The position numbers and the translations under genes are program-made. 64,000 bases of DNA from Tuctoria greenei (lineage: Eukaryota; Streptophyta; Magnoliopsida; Poales; Poaceae). The notes beneath the pieces were generated by a model. That model ran no database searches, was not told the DNA's origin, and saw only the letters and a list, made by a program, of their open reading frames with translations. The stretch spans positions 77,669,311-77,733,310 of the forward strand of contig JAYESD010000003.1 in the NCBI GenBank assembly GCA_036927565.1, in the 5' to 3' direction. Shown here one piece after another: positions 45,509-56,449 of the stretch. Positions within the stretch are counted from its first letter, which is position 1. The number at the start of each line of letters is the position of its first letter.

Positions 45509-47239
45509 TGTAGGATCGAAGAGCACGTGAAAAGCTACCAGATGGGGGGGTGAATGGTAGATTACAACTTTTTCAGCGAAAGCAACAAAAACCCCTCGGC
45601 AGAAAATTGATCTGTTAAAGAAATCATGTGTGCGACTAATCTAAGCATGATCAATTGTGGTAAAACTAGTATAGATTGTGGATAATCAAGTCATGAAGGT
45701 GTCACAACAAGAACCACGAAAATTTATCGAGAAAAACTCAATTACGATCGAAAGATCGAACAAAGGTCAATATGTTCTACTCGAGAAAAACCAGATCTTC
45801 AACATTGCAAAGAAATTCGTGTAGATCAGAAATCACAAATCCAATGACCGTGAAATTTTCACAGATGATAGATAATAAATTTGTGAAGACAAACAAAAAA
45901 AATATCATCAATTGGATCTGTAAAACTCGAGTTATGGTAAAACCACCAATGCAAGATAGTGCTGTGTAGAAACTCAATGAGAAAAACTTGTTTGAAACAA
46001 GTCGGATGAACAAGGCACAAAAGTTCCTTTAAACTACGATCTTTATTCAATAGAACAAAAGAGGAACAGCCAAAAATCCATGCACCATGAGCTCTGGCCT
46101 CCCTTTCTTATATAACCAGCCACGAGGCCAACCCAAACCAACCTAGGACTCGTATCCTACTCAGTTTCCACTGAAACTTTCCATAACTGCTCAAGACTCT
46201 TTCATACGCAGATAGAAGCAATATTAAGACTTCCAAACACCTTAGGAACGTATCCCACATTCCTAAAAACAACTGAACTTTGTGACCCACACAAAAACCT
46301 ATCATAACCAAGTCAAATCTTTCCATATTTGAGTCAAATACGACTCAGCTGCAGCCAGAGTCCATAACCTAGTCGGTTGGACCTTTCCGACAATTCTTTA
46401 CATACAATTCTCTTCATCACGCTTTGGAACCATGCAGCCACATCCATGCACTTCTTGCACACATGAAAACATCTTCCAACAACGTCTATGATACCTTCAT
46501 ATGCATTGTTCTTGATTCAAACATGTTGCACAACCTCCCAATCAACTCAACCACATTCCTCCCGAAGTTAGTTGTTGAACCTCATCTTCCCCCTAAGACT
46601 AGTTCAATGGATCCCGTCACCAGCCATGTCTTGAACTCAAGCAACACCTGCACATGAACCAACAACCAATTCTTCCGAGCACAAGTCCTCGACTTGACTC
46701 ACTCTAGTTCTGAAACCACAACACCTTATGTGAGCACCTCACATAAGCATGTTGCAAACCATAGCAAAAACATTAACCACCATGACCAGCCAAAACGCAT
46801 TAAAAACTTAGTAAAAGAATACTAAGCAAACTTTTCATAAGTGTAAAAAAAGTTTGAACCATTACAAGGTAAAAGCAGAATCATTACAATCTAGCACCGT
46901 ACCTGGCCAAAGCTAACCGGACCTTGAACCGGTGCTTACCAAAACTAGCAAGACCTAGTGCCAGAGCTAACCAAAGATAATCAGACCTAGCGCCGGACCT
47001 AGCAAAAATATGTCGGACCTAGCCATAGCAAGTAGGACCTAGCCAAAACATGTCAGACCTAGACAAAGTAAGTCGGACCTTTCGTCGGATCTTGACGGAG
47101 CTACCCAAAACAAGCTGGACCTAGAGTTGGACCTTGCAGGAGGTCGGACCTAGAGTTAGACCTTGTTAAAAAGGTGTTTTGGCAGTATTCAAAACTTTTA
47201 TCATCATAGCCAATCTATTCAGCACACATAGGTCTCTCA
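45509..47239 (-). repeat. 5' LTR of copia A (minus copy)
   Basis: On the plus strand it starts TGTAGGATCGAAG and ends GGTCTCTCA, the reverse complement of the plus-copy LTR with one changed terminal base (TGA for TGT). Length is 1731 bp. It is longer than the other LTR because of a minisatellite-like array at about 46900-47165. Confidence 0.85.
46900..47165 (-). repeat. degenerate minisatellite in the copia A LTR
   Basis: About a dozen diverged copies of a roughly 20 bp word of the form TCGGACCTAGCCAAAACATG, alternating with CCGGACCTTG-type words, fill about 265 bases. The plus-copy LTR has only traces of this (TCGGAA words near 9610-9720). Confidence 0.7.
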
Positions 47240-47483
47240 TAGCTCCTAAAATTATCTATAGGGATTCGAAACAGGGTAGCTGTACAGGTAATTATTAGTC
47301 CATCCCAGCTAACAATAATCACCCAACGCTACTCCTACAAATAGATTGACATGATTTTTTTAATAAAAGAAATTTTAAATAATTGAAATGGATTGTGGGC
47401 TGATATACGAAGATTAAATCAATTAACAAAGAAGAAATGTGCTCTTATGTTTCACGAATTTAGTTATAAATATATATAGCATG

Positions 47484-47588
47484 TACTACCTCTGTCCCAA
47501 AATAAATTTCTTTCCGACAGCATACTGTAGTGTATTTCTAGTTCAATTCCTTGTCGGGAATGACAAATATTAAACACTAAAGGTAGTA
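47484..47588. mobile_element. Stowaway-like MITE, degenerate
   Basis: The segment starts TACTACCTCTGTCCCAAAAT and ends CTAAAGGTAGTA, giving imperfect terminal inverted repeats TACTACCTCTG/TACTACCTTTA. The start matches the common grass Stowaway end (CTCCCTCCGTCCCAAAAT) with a few changes. It is about 105 bp, shorter than usual, so probably internally deleted. Confidence 0.45.
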
Positions 47589-48333
47589 TGTAATTTCAAG
47601 ATTTAGAAGTAAATGACGCAGGGGTTATCTAATCAACCACTCCAAGTGTTGTACTCTCATTCCTGTGTTCCAAACTTGTATTCCTAAGATTTAAAGTTCT
47701 GAAGGTTTTTGCACTTTTTTTTTCTCATGTTTTTCTCGGATCATATGTTTTTTCCTATTCCTTCATTTCTAATTCCCGTGTTCCAAATAAACACTCTTAG
47801 TTTATGGAAACCACACCGCTTGATCCAAAATCTACGTCAGTCATGTAATCTGACGTTATCACTGTTATTTACTATATATACTCTTTACTTTAGGAAAAGA
47901 CACCAAACCGTCATGTCATCTATAAATAATTGTGGTGGCCAATAAGCACCTGGTATAACTATAAATGTGTTTACTATGAAAATTAGAAATTTAGAACACA
48001 TTAATTCTTTTGCATGGTTTGCAGAGAATGCAACAAAATATGTTCAGGAAACCCGAGATTCTTCATTCCCTGGTACTACGAATATGCATGAACCAACAAC
48101 AGGTATATATATACAAACCATTAATATAAACTAGGAGGGAGTAATACAGAACCAAATGCTGATGGGACGCAGTTGTCCCACGCTAGTATTTGCCGCACTC
48201 GTATTGAAGATGGTACGGACATCAGACTTTCTTCTTTCACACTATTTGTACATGATACTAAACTTGGTCGGGGGGTAATTTGCTTTAATCATTTACCATT
48301 TGAATCAATGTAACAGAAGGAAGGAAGTTTGGA

Positions 48334-49770
48334 AGAGGGGTGGCTAAAGGACTTAACGTAGCCAGGATACGCTATGCAACCCATGCTAATATAGTGACTG
48401 GGAACGGGAAGCTACCAATTCAGCTCTCCAGTAGATTGGGTACTGCGTTGGTACTAATCAGCGGCATTATGTCGATGATGTGGTTATGACTACAAAAAAC
48501 ATGCATCCATCACTGGTGCAAGGAAGTGGGTAGAGGTTGGCGATACTCACAATAGAGAAATAGTAAAATACATTCTGGTTAGTGTCATCACACCCCACAC
48601 AGGTTTTATTTTCTCGCAATATCCATCTTGCACATTTACACCAATGTGCTATACAATGTACATAATTTCTGGGACTTGTAGGACACGAAGCGGAGCACAA
48701 ATTTTTTTTGAAGATTACTGGTGAGCACTACAAGGGGTGGCGATCAACATTTCATGCCACCTATAAGAGTGATTCGACCGATGAAGGACGTATACGAAAC
48801 AAGCCTGATGACGTAGGGGACGCCGATTGGTTGCGCCTAATAGAATATTTTGGGTCTGAGTGATTCAAGGTCAGCTAACTTTTTAATAGCTTCACATCAT
48901 ACAAAAATTATTTGATTTACATTCATTCATGGAATTAATTCTTAAAATTGCAGTCATTAAGCAGGACCAATTCTCAAAATCGAAGAAGTCAAAAGATGAA
49001 ACACTTGCTTGGCTCCAAATCCTACGCCCAACTTAGTTACGAGAAGGTATGAAAAATAAATCATGCTCTTACTTTGCGCTGCAATCAATATGTATACCTA
49101 CATGTTGAATTTTACTTGTATTTTTTGTAGCGAGACCCAGAGACCAGAGAAGAACCCGATGACATACAACTGTGGGAGGCAAGCCAATTGAAGAATGGTG
49201 AATAGGCAAACGAGCAGGTAGAAGCTATTCATGTGAGTAACAGTTCAAACAATCCTCATTTAAATAAATATTTGCAATGTACCTGTGACTTTTCTTTTCA
49301 TATATAGAGCCAGACACGTGCCCAAGTGAATGACAAGGAAGCTGAGCAAGGAGGCCCAATCCCAAATGAGGAGAGAAACATCTTCCAGCATTGTTATATA
49401 TTCTCAATCGTTTGTGCAAGATCAATGGTTTGGGGGCGTGGTTATATGGCTAAACCTAACGTTTCTGAACATATGCATAACCAGATGGCTAAAAACCTCA
49501 ACTACGAAGTTCAAAACTTAGAAGATAGAAATGCAGACCTCAATCTACAAGTGCTAGACTTGGAAGGAAGAAATGATGAATTAACCACCTAGATGAATAG
49601 CGTAGGCCAGAAGAATATAGAGTTAAACCTTCAAGTGCAGAACTTACAAGATCAGATGGCAGCTGATTGTGAACAGACAACTAAAGAAATGGAGGACATG
49701 CATCGCACAATGATGGATGAAATGCGTAGAATCGTGGAGATTCAACGAACAGGTACACTATAGCTAGTAA
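48334..49770 (+). pseudogene. Ptta/En/Spm-type transposase gene (Transposase_24-like), exon-intron structure
   Basis: Read in pieces, it contains RKFGRGVAKG ... GNGKLPIQLSSRLGTALV (48334-48487), GWRSTFHATYKSDSTDEGRIR ... DADWLRLIEYFGSE (about 48680-48868), RTNSQNRRSQKMKHLLGSKSYAQLSYEK (48953-49047) and RDPETREEPDDIQLWEASQ (49131-49230). A last exon of about 49308-49765 is a predicted coiled coil (NLNYEVQNLEDRNADLNLQV). GT/AG borders are visible at 48952, 49048, 49130 and 49307. The order matches the plant transposase_24 family. In-frame stops (about 48856, 49202, 49590) make it a pseudogene. Confidence 0.75.
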
Positions 49771-49984
49771 CTCCACAAAAGAGTTATGCTCAACAAAAGG
49801 GCCAACAAAAGGTTGTTGGACAACAAAAGGGTTCTGTTAATACAATTAGTCCCCATCTTCTTAGGCAAACTATAAACATGTAGCAATGTCGAATTAATTC
49901 TTGAGTATTGTTATGCATGTTGCATCAATTGATGGATGTTTATTGTTAAACTCAACGTACATATCGTGTGCGAACAAAATAATT

Positions 49985-51260
49985 CTAATGCCACTAATTT
50001 TCAAACTTGGTGCATTAGGATTCTATTGCCGCTAATTATAAAACATGGCATTACGAATTTATTGTCAGGAATGATAAATTGTTGCAATAGGAAGCTATTC
50101 CCACGGATTACAAAACGTTGCAGCTCAAAAAACGTTGCACTAGACTGCTATTGCCACCACCCAGAAAACATTGCATTACAACCCTATTGCCATAGATGAG
50201 AAAACGTTGTATTAGACCTCTATCTCCACAAATCATTGAATGTTGCATTATGAACCTATTGCCACGACTCAGAAAATATTGCATTACAACCGTATTGCCA
50301 AAGATCATAAAACGCTGCATTACGAACCTATTGCCACAGATAAGGAGACGTTGCATTACAAACTTATTGCCAGAGATCAGGAAACATTGCATTATGAACC
50401 TATTGCGACAGATCAGAAATCGTTGCATTAAGAAGCTATTGCCACAAATCAGCAATCGTTACAATACCATACTATTCACCACGATTATGAAATCATTGTA
50501 ATACTATACTATTCGCCAAGGATATAAATCGTATGCAATACCATACTATTTACCACAGATGTGAAATCATTACAATACAATACTATTCGCCACACTTGTG
50601 AAATCATTGTAATACCATACTATTTGTCACGGACGTAAATCGTCGCAATACCATATTATTTGCCACGGATGTGAAATTGTTGCAATACCATACTATTTGC
50701 CAAAACAGTGAAATTGTTGCAATGCCATACTATTTGCCACAAATGTGAAATCGTTGAAATACGAAACTATTCGTTGCAATACGTTAAATCATGGCAATAC
50801 CATACTATTAGGCACAGATGTAAACTTGTTGCAATATCATACTATTTGCCACAAATTTGAAATCGTTGCAATACCATACTATTGCGACGAATGTGAAATC
50901 GTTGTAATACCATGTTATTCATTGTAATACATTAATCGTTGCAATACGTTAAATCGTTGCAATACCATACTATTTGTCATCGACGTGAAGTCGTTGTGAT
51001 ACCATACTTTTTGCCACGAATGTGAAATCGTTGCAATACCATACTATTCGTTGTAATACATTAAATCGTTGCAATACCTTAAATTGTTGCAATACCATAC
51101 TATTTGCCACCGATGTAAAATCATTGCAATACCATACTATTTTTCACGAATGTCAAGTCGTCGCAATAACCTATTGCCATGGGACTTATTGTGTAAAAAC
51201 TATTGCCACGTTCGTTGCTACAATGACCTATTGCAACGAATTTTGACCTATTGCAATGAT
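49985..51260 (+). repeat. 36-38 bp subterminal repeat array of the CACTA element
   Basis: Roughly 30 diverged tandem units occur. From 49985 to 50460 the unit resembles GTTGCATTACGAACCTATTG plus CCACAGATCAGGAAAC. From 50460 to about 51170 it resembles GTTGCAATACCATACTATTT plus GCCACAGATGTGAAATC. The last units (51170-51260) shrink to CTATTGCAACGAATTTTGAC. Since 36 is a multiple of three, accidental frames with 12-residue periodicity run through on both strands. CACTA elements carry subterminal repeats bound by transposase, so a binding-site role is likely by analogy. Confidence 0.8.
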
Positions 51261-51280
51261 TTTTTTGTCACAATAAATCG

Positions 51281-51294
51281 GAATCCTTGTAGTG
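51281..51294 (-). repeat. CACTA terminal inverted repeat, right end
   Basis: The minus strand reads CACTACAAGGATTC. It is followed outside by TGGTATTAGAGCAGG, a retrotransposon primer site, so the element lies exactly at an LTR/interior junction. Confidence 0.8.
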
Positions 51295-53530
51295 TGGTAT
51301 TAGAGCAGGACTTTCTATCAAGAGACTAATATCTCGAAGAGACGAAGGCCAATGAGAAAGAAAATGAAATTTCGTAAATGCCCATCAATGGAGACTCACA
51401 AGACACTAAGATGTTAGACGTGCTCAAGGAGTATGAGCATCATAGCAAAGATGTCTGACAACTCAAGGCACTGTTGAGGAAGAAACTCATGAGCCAAAAT
51501 GGCAAGACGGAAAATGATAAGCCAAAGAGGAGTAGTCATCAAGACTACTCCTGATATCCTTTAAATTACGAACGTTTGAATTCTAACAATCTTTATATCG
51601 CTACCCCCACGGGGAAATCTCCACATTTCGATGGCAATAATTATACAATGTGGAAGTATAACATAAAAATGAATCTCATTTCCTTAAACCCCAGTCTTTG
51701 GCAAATTGTGTGCACAAATATAGATATCCAGGACACCGATGATGAACTTACCCCGGAGCAGGCTCAAGCAATCCACCCAATGCACAAGCTATCGCGGTGA
51801 TCACTTCACCACTAAGGAGGGAGGAGTTCAACAAGGTCGATGGATTAGAGGTTGCTAAATACATATGGGACACCCTGAAGACAGCACATGAACGAAATTA
51901 CTCTGTCTACGAAGCCAAAATTGAGATGATTGATGGGGAGCTCGGGAGATCTTCCATTGAGGATGTTATAAACTCCCCGAGAATGTACAATCGTATGAAG
52001 GTTCTCATCAACAAGGTCAAAGCCTATGGAAGCAAGAAGTGGACTGACCATGAAGTGGTCAAGAGGATGATTAGAGCGTTTATACCTCGCAATGTCACCT
52101 TTTCTGTCATGATCTTTGAAATCCCGGGGTTTCACACAATGACTCCGGATTAGTTTTTTGGCAAAACCATCAACCACGAGATGGTGGAAAAGTAAGTTCA
52201 ATATGTGAAGAATATTGTCGAGCTCACCTCATCAAAGAAAAAGGATGTTGCCCTCAAGGCGACTTGCAAGCCAAGAGGCGAGAAAGTCCATGAGGTGCAA
52301 GATGATGAAGATAGCGACGATATGGACACCGACATGGATGATGAAGAGACGGTCCTATTCAAAAAGTTTAAAAGAATGATGAGAAGGATAAAAGACAACA
52401 ACTACACTAAGGGCAAGAGCAAGGACAAAGACAAGTATAGGGTTAGGCGATCTTGCTACAACTATGGCAAATATGGGGACTTTATAGTTGATTTCCCATA
52501 TGAAGAAGATGACAAGAAAAATAAGGAGTCCAAGCCACAAGACAAGACAATATTCAAGAATAAGAAGCATGTTGGCCAAGCACATCGCGGCAAGGAGTGA
52601 GACTCAAACGATGAGTCCTCCTCCGAAGATGAAGATAGAGTGGCAGCAATTGCCATCAAGAAACCTACCATGAAGACCACCCTCTTTCTAAATTTATAGG
52701 ATAGAAGGACTCAAACGACACTTTCCTTATGGCTAAGAAAGGCAAGAAAAAGGTTAAATATGGATCTTCATCTTTATATTCTCTACATTGTCATGATTTT
52801 GATGGAAGTGATGAAAATGAATACATGCTTAAGGACTTAAGTAAAAGTGCTATAGCTAAAATGAAAATGTTGTCAGATGAGATATTTGAGAAGGAAGATC
52901 TTATCAAACGACAAGAAGATACACTCATCGTTCATAAGGAGAGATATTTTGAGGTTGAAAAGGCTCTCGAGCTCGAAGACAAAAAGATAGAAGCACTTGA
53001 GCGTGAGCTAGCTTTGAGCAAGGAAACTATCTCAAATCTTAATGATTTAAACATTGTACTTAAGGATGAACTTGTTAACTTGACAAAAGTTAACAAGACC
53101 CTTCAAGTACAAGTTGAATCACTCAAGCAAAGTGCTTTCTCCTCCTCTAAGAGCTCACTTTCTCCAAATGTCGACTCCATTCCACTTAAAACATGTAATT
53201 GTGCTAATTTGATTCTCGACTTGAAAATGAGCTTAAGGTGGCACAAAGTAAAAATTCACCTAACGGTGGCATTTTTTACAAGGATAAAATAAAGTATGCA
53301 CAAAGTGCATACTCGGTTACTAGAGCTCCTAATGTCAAGGATGATCTTGGACATTCTCGACGTGAAAAGGGAAACACTAGAAACCACAGGAATAACAAGG
53401 AATGGATTTTTTTGTCAAGAAAGTCTCAAATCAAGTTGAGAACACCAAACATGTTCCTTACATGAAAAAGCTAAAAATGGACCGAACATCATGTTTCATG
53501 ACTCTAATACCTCATATGTTTGTGACAATG
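51295..53530 (+). mobile_element. Sirevirus-like copia fragment: primer site and gag
   Basis: It begins with TGGTATTAGAGCAGG (a mutated initiator-Met primer site) and runs through a leader and gag. Homology to the complete element at 54661-63546 ends near 53530, in the region before protease. Its own LTR is not seen; the CACTA tip takes its place. Confidence 0.8.
51576..53520 (+). pseudogene. gag of the Sirevirus-like fragment
   Basis: Pieces are SPHFDGNNYTMWKYNIKMNLISLNPSLWQIV (51576-51800), KVDGLEVAKYIWDTLKTAHERNYSV to DHEVVKRMIRAFIPRN (51797-52153) and an acidic linker. The knuckle region CYNYGKYGDFIVDF (about 52453-52494) has three of four zinc ligands changed or missing. A 187-codon coiled-coil segment (52729-53292) follows with MKMLSDEIFEKEDLIKRQ and LALSKETISNLNDLN. 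Long coiled gag C-termini are usual in Sireviruses. Several stops and shifts separate the parts. Confidence 0.85.
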
Positions 53531-53729
53531 TTCAGTGCATTGCTTCATATGTAGTTAACCTTGTACCATATTGAACATCTGTAAAAATCCACACTGCCCT
53601 TACTTCTATATATCCTACATTTTCAAATATAAAATTAAGTTTTCTCTATTTATTTTTATCTTTCTCAAATTTCAAATGAATGAGAATAAAATTATATATC
53701 CTTTACATTTTGACAGTGTCATGTAGAAG
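53531..53729. other. short unassigned spacer
   Basis: AT-rich sequence lies between the end of Sirevirus gag homology and the start of the CACTA fragment. I see no feature in it. Confidence 0.4.
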
Positions 53730-54059
53730 ATGGACCGAGCGTGGATGTACAAGTTGTAGAGATTTGATCCTACGTACATTCGAAATCTTGCAAGTTTTAT
53801 TGAAGCGTCCAAGAGACATGCAAAGATGCTAAAGATTGATGAGATATTATGCCCTTGTATCGACTGTGGAAATAAGATTGCTTGGATTAATACTATTGAA
53901 ATCCAATCACACTTGGTGAAAAGAGGGTGTTATGAAAACTACGTAATATGGATAGAGCATGGTGAACTAGATACACGTGAAGTGGATAATGATTATGAGA
54001 GAGGTGTTAGTAATTATGATGGCGATAATGCTGGTACCGATTGTAATACTGACAATTAG
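53730..54059 (+). pseudogene. N-terminal domain of a CACTA TNP2-type transposase (Transpos_assoc-like)
   Basis: From an ATG at 53730 the frame reads MDRAWMYKL, a TAG at codon 10, then FDPTYIRNLASFIEASKRHAK and ILCPCIDCGNKIAW. Next come EIQSHLVKRGCYENYVIWIEHGE and an acidic Asp/Asn-rich tail. CPCxxCxN, a following His-Leu pair and W(x2)HGE are the marks of the zinc-binding domain at the start of plant TNP2/En-Spm transposases. The frame ends at 54059 where the LTR sequence begins, so the catalytic part is missing. It is a separate fragment from the element at 47240-51294, or a displaced part of it. Confidence 0.8.
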
Positions 54060-54660
54060 GTGTCTTAACCAACCCTTCCCTCACCAAGTCACCACAAAGG
54101 CTGACTTTATATTCACTATCAATGGGGTAATATAATCACTGAGTTTATGGGGCTTCCTCACAAGTCGAGGGCTCCAACAAGTTTACAGCAAATGGAAGAT
54201 CAACACACTCAAAAATTATACAATAATCAGTAGGAGTGTGTGAGAGGAATCAAACCAAGAGCTCAAATGCGATGAAATTGTCACTCTCACTTTCCCAATG
54301 CCTAACTCCCAACGATTAGACTCTTAAGGCCTTAGAAAGGGTGGAGAGGAGTGTTTTTGTGCTCTTGTATGTAGTGGCGGCGCTAGGGTTCATGTTATGT
54401 ATGAATTAAGTTGAGTATATCCTTTTTATAGAAGTCCCAAAAAAGTAGCCATTAGGTTTTATGAGTCCGTACTAGTCTGTGGTTGACACCGGACTAGTCC
54501 GGTGTGGTGTGGTTCAAGTTTTAGATTAAGTCCCGACACCACTCTAATGGTTGAGTTCAAAACCATAGACCACCAGACTTGTCTGTGGAACATCGGACAA
54601 GTCAATGTCACACAGAGACTACTTGTCCGTTCTGAAATGGAGTAGTCTGCACTGGGGACC
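54060..54660 (-). repeat. Sirevirus-like LTR (outer), 3' part
   Basis: On the minus strand this matches the plus-strand LTR at 54661-56162 in reverse (for example GAGCCCTC ... TTGTGAGG and the GACTTGGTGAGGGAA stretch). Its start lies at 63922, so the complete element at 54661-63546 has split it; the duplicated bases GGACC (54656-54660) are part of it. It contains the perfect 18 bp palindrome CACCGGACTAGTCCGGTG near 54489. The extreme 3' end is missing at the join with the CACTA fragment. Confidence 0.8.
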
Positions 54661-56162
54661 TGAAAGTTCATCTAGACATTCCCTTGTGGGTTTTGGACGA
54701 TTGATGACAGACAAATGAGATCTTAATTAATTCATTGAGATGAATACAAGTTAACTAATATTAGATAGTTGGTGCACTCAAAAAGGTGAAAAATGAAGTG
54801 ATGAAGAAAAAGGAAAAGGCCCAATTGATGGATAAAGCGCAAAGTAGACTTAATTGTATATGTCTGTGAGAGACACATCCCAAGAGCTCAAGTCTTTGTG
54901 TAGAGGTAAGGGCTCAAAATCAACCTTAATAATTCACTAAGCACCGGACTAGTCTGTTCACAAACCGGACTAGTCCATTCAACATTCTGGAGTCTCACTT
55001 CACAGTGCACCAGACTAGTCCATTCATGGACCAGACTAGTCCATTAAACTTTTTGATGTTCTATAACACTATGCACTGGACAAGTCCGTTCACGGATTGG
55101 ACTAGTCTGAGAAACTCTTTGATGTTTCATAACACTATGCATCGGACAAGTCTGTTCATGGACTGGACTAGTCCAAGAAACTTTCTGATGTTCCAATACA
55201 CAAGGCACCAGACATGTCCGGACTCCTACTAGACTAGTCCGGTATACCTCACACATATTAGGGTTTTTAGTGTGTTGCACATTCCACACGGACTTTACTC
55301 AGCACACTAGACAACTCCGGTCCCCAGCGCGTACTAGTCCGGACGTCAGGATCCCTAATGGTAATAATTCTAGAAAAACTATAAATAGGATATCCACGAC
55401 CCCACAACCACAACTCTAGTATTCTACTGTCAAGAACTGAAACTCTAGCAATGCCACTCATCCCAAGAGAACAAAAATACATCTTCCCACATATCTAAGG
55501 TCCTCAAAAGTGAATTTTATTTAGTATTCAGATTTGGGATTGGGAGATCGTTGTCTACACGTCATTAATATCTTAGGGTTTGATCTCTTTACACTCTTTC
55601 ATTACTTGTAACCATTTCAAGTGTATTAGATCACATTTTCTGCTGTAATCTTTGTGGGAGCCCTCAACGTGTGAGGTTGCCCCACCAACTCAGTGATTAC
55701 CCGTGATAGTGGAATCAAGTCAGCCTTGTGTGGTGACTTGACAAGGGAAAAGGGTTTGAAGAGACCAGGCTCTGTGTGGACCTCCTCAATGAGGACGTAG
55801 ATCTCTTTGGTGAGATCAAACCTTGGCAAAATCTGTGTCCCGTGTGCTCATCTCTTTACTTTTGCAATTATCATTATTTAGAGCATTCAATAGATGAAGC
55901 TTGTAATTTGAATTAACATCGTATTCCACGTGCAAGTTTGCAATACTGATTGTTCAATCAAGTTTGTTCGAATAGTTGTTTAGATTCCACTGCTGTAACA
56001 CATAAAATTTTTTCTTTGACACTTGATTAGTTCACACCACACAAGCACACAGGACTAGTCCGCAGTCACACCGGACAAGTCCAATCCCTCAGGTATTTAA
56101 CGATTTGATTAAGTGTGCAGGAAAACTTTCAAAGCCTATTCACCCCCTCTAGGCCACATTCA
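54661..56162 (+). repeat. 5' LTR of the Sirevirus-like element
   Basis: It starts TGAAAGTTCATCTAG and ends CCACATTCA, 1502 bp. It has about eight CCGGACTAGTCC-type or GGACAAGTCC-type words at 54940-55330 and 56050-56090. A TATA-like CTATAAATAGG (about 55380) is followed about 30 bases later by a likely transcription start (inference). Confidence 0.9.
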
Positions 56163-56180
56163 ATTGTTATCAGAGTCAGC
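56163..56180 (+). other. degraded primer binding site
   Basis: ATTGTTATCAGAGTC directly follows the LTR. It differs from TGGTATCAGAGC at a few positions. Confidence 0.75.
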
Positions 56181-56449
56181 TTCTCCATTCACGAGACTCA
56201 CCTCTCGAAGAGATCAATAGCCTTTGATAAGAACAATGACATCCCAAAGGTGCACAACATTGAAGATGAACAAGACACCAAGGCTTTTGATGTACTCAAA
56301 GAAAACAAACACAATGAAGAAAAGAAGTGTGTCAACCCAAGGCACTTCTAAGAAAAAAGGGAAAGGAAGAAGATGAGAAGGTGATAGGGAGTGGTCATCA
56401 TAACTACTCTAGAAATCCATATAATTAAGATCGTCTTAATTCTAAGAAT

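Larger units (their letters stand above)
41218..47239 (-). mobile_element. Ty1/copia retrotransposon 'copia A', minus copy lacking its 3' LTR
   Basis: On the minus strand the order is 5' LTR (47239-45509), primer site, gag, protease, integrase, RT, RNase H; integrase before RT is diagnostic of copia. The element ends in the RNase H C-terminus at 41218, so the 3' LTR is missing at the fusion with the chromovirus LTR. Key catalytic residues survive in protease, integrase and RT, but stops and shifts separate the domains. It is the best-preserved coding set in the window. Confidence 0.9.
47240..51294 (+). mobile_element. CACTA-type DNA transposon, right-hand portion
   Basis: The right tip at 51294 reads, on the minus strand, CACTACAAGGATTC, a CACTA-superfamily terminal repeat. 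It is preceded by a long subterminal repeat array and, further left, by exons of a Ptta/En/Spm-type transposase gene. No left CACTA tip is visible, and copia A sequence ends at 47239. 47240-48300 holds a Stowaway-like remnant and AT-rich sequence; a GGAGGGAGTA word at 48134 may mark another MITE end. Confidence 0.75.

Noticed and set aside
48131..48145. GGAGGGAGTA as the end of a second Stowaway MITE
   Set aside because: No matching left end with inverted symmetry was found upstream within a few hundred bases.
48726..48735. CACTACAAGG as a CACTA left terminus
   Set aside because: It falls inside a transposase exon, in frame with conserved coding sequence, and no subterminal repeats follow it.
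50108..50455. 115-codon frame with 12-residue repeats
   Set aside because: It arises because the repeat unit is close to a multiple of three; open frames occur on both strands and none has a known domain.
49985..51260. CRISPR-like array (regular 36-38 bp periodicity)
   Set aside because: Whole units repeat with gradual divergence; there are no unique spacers, and the context is a plant CACTA element.
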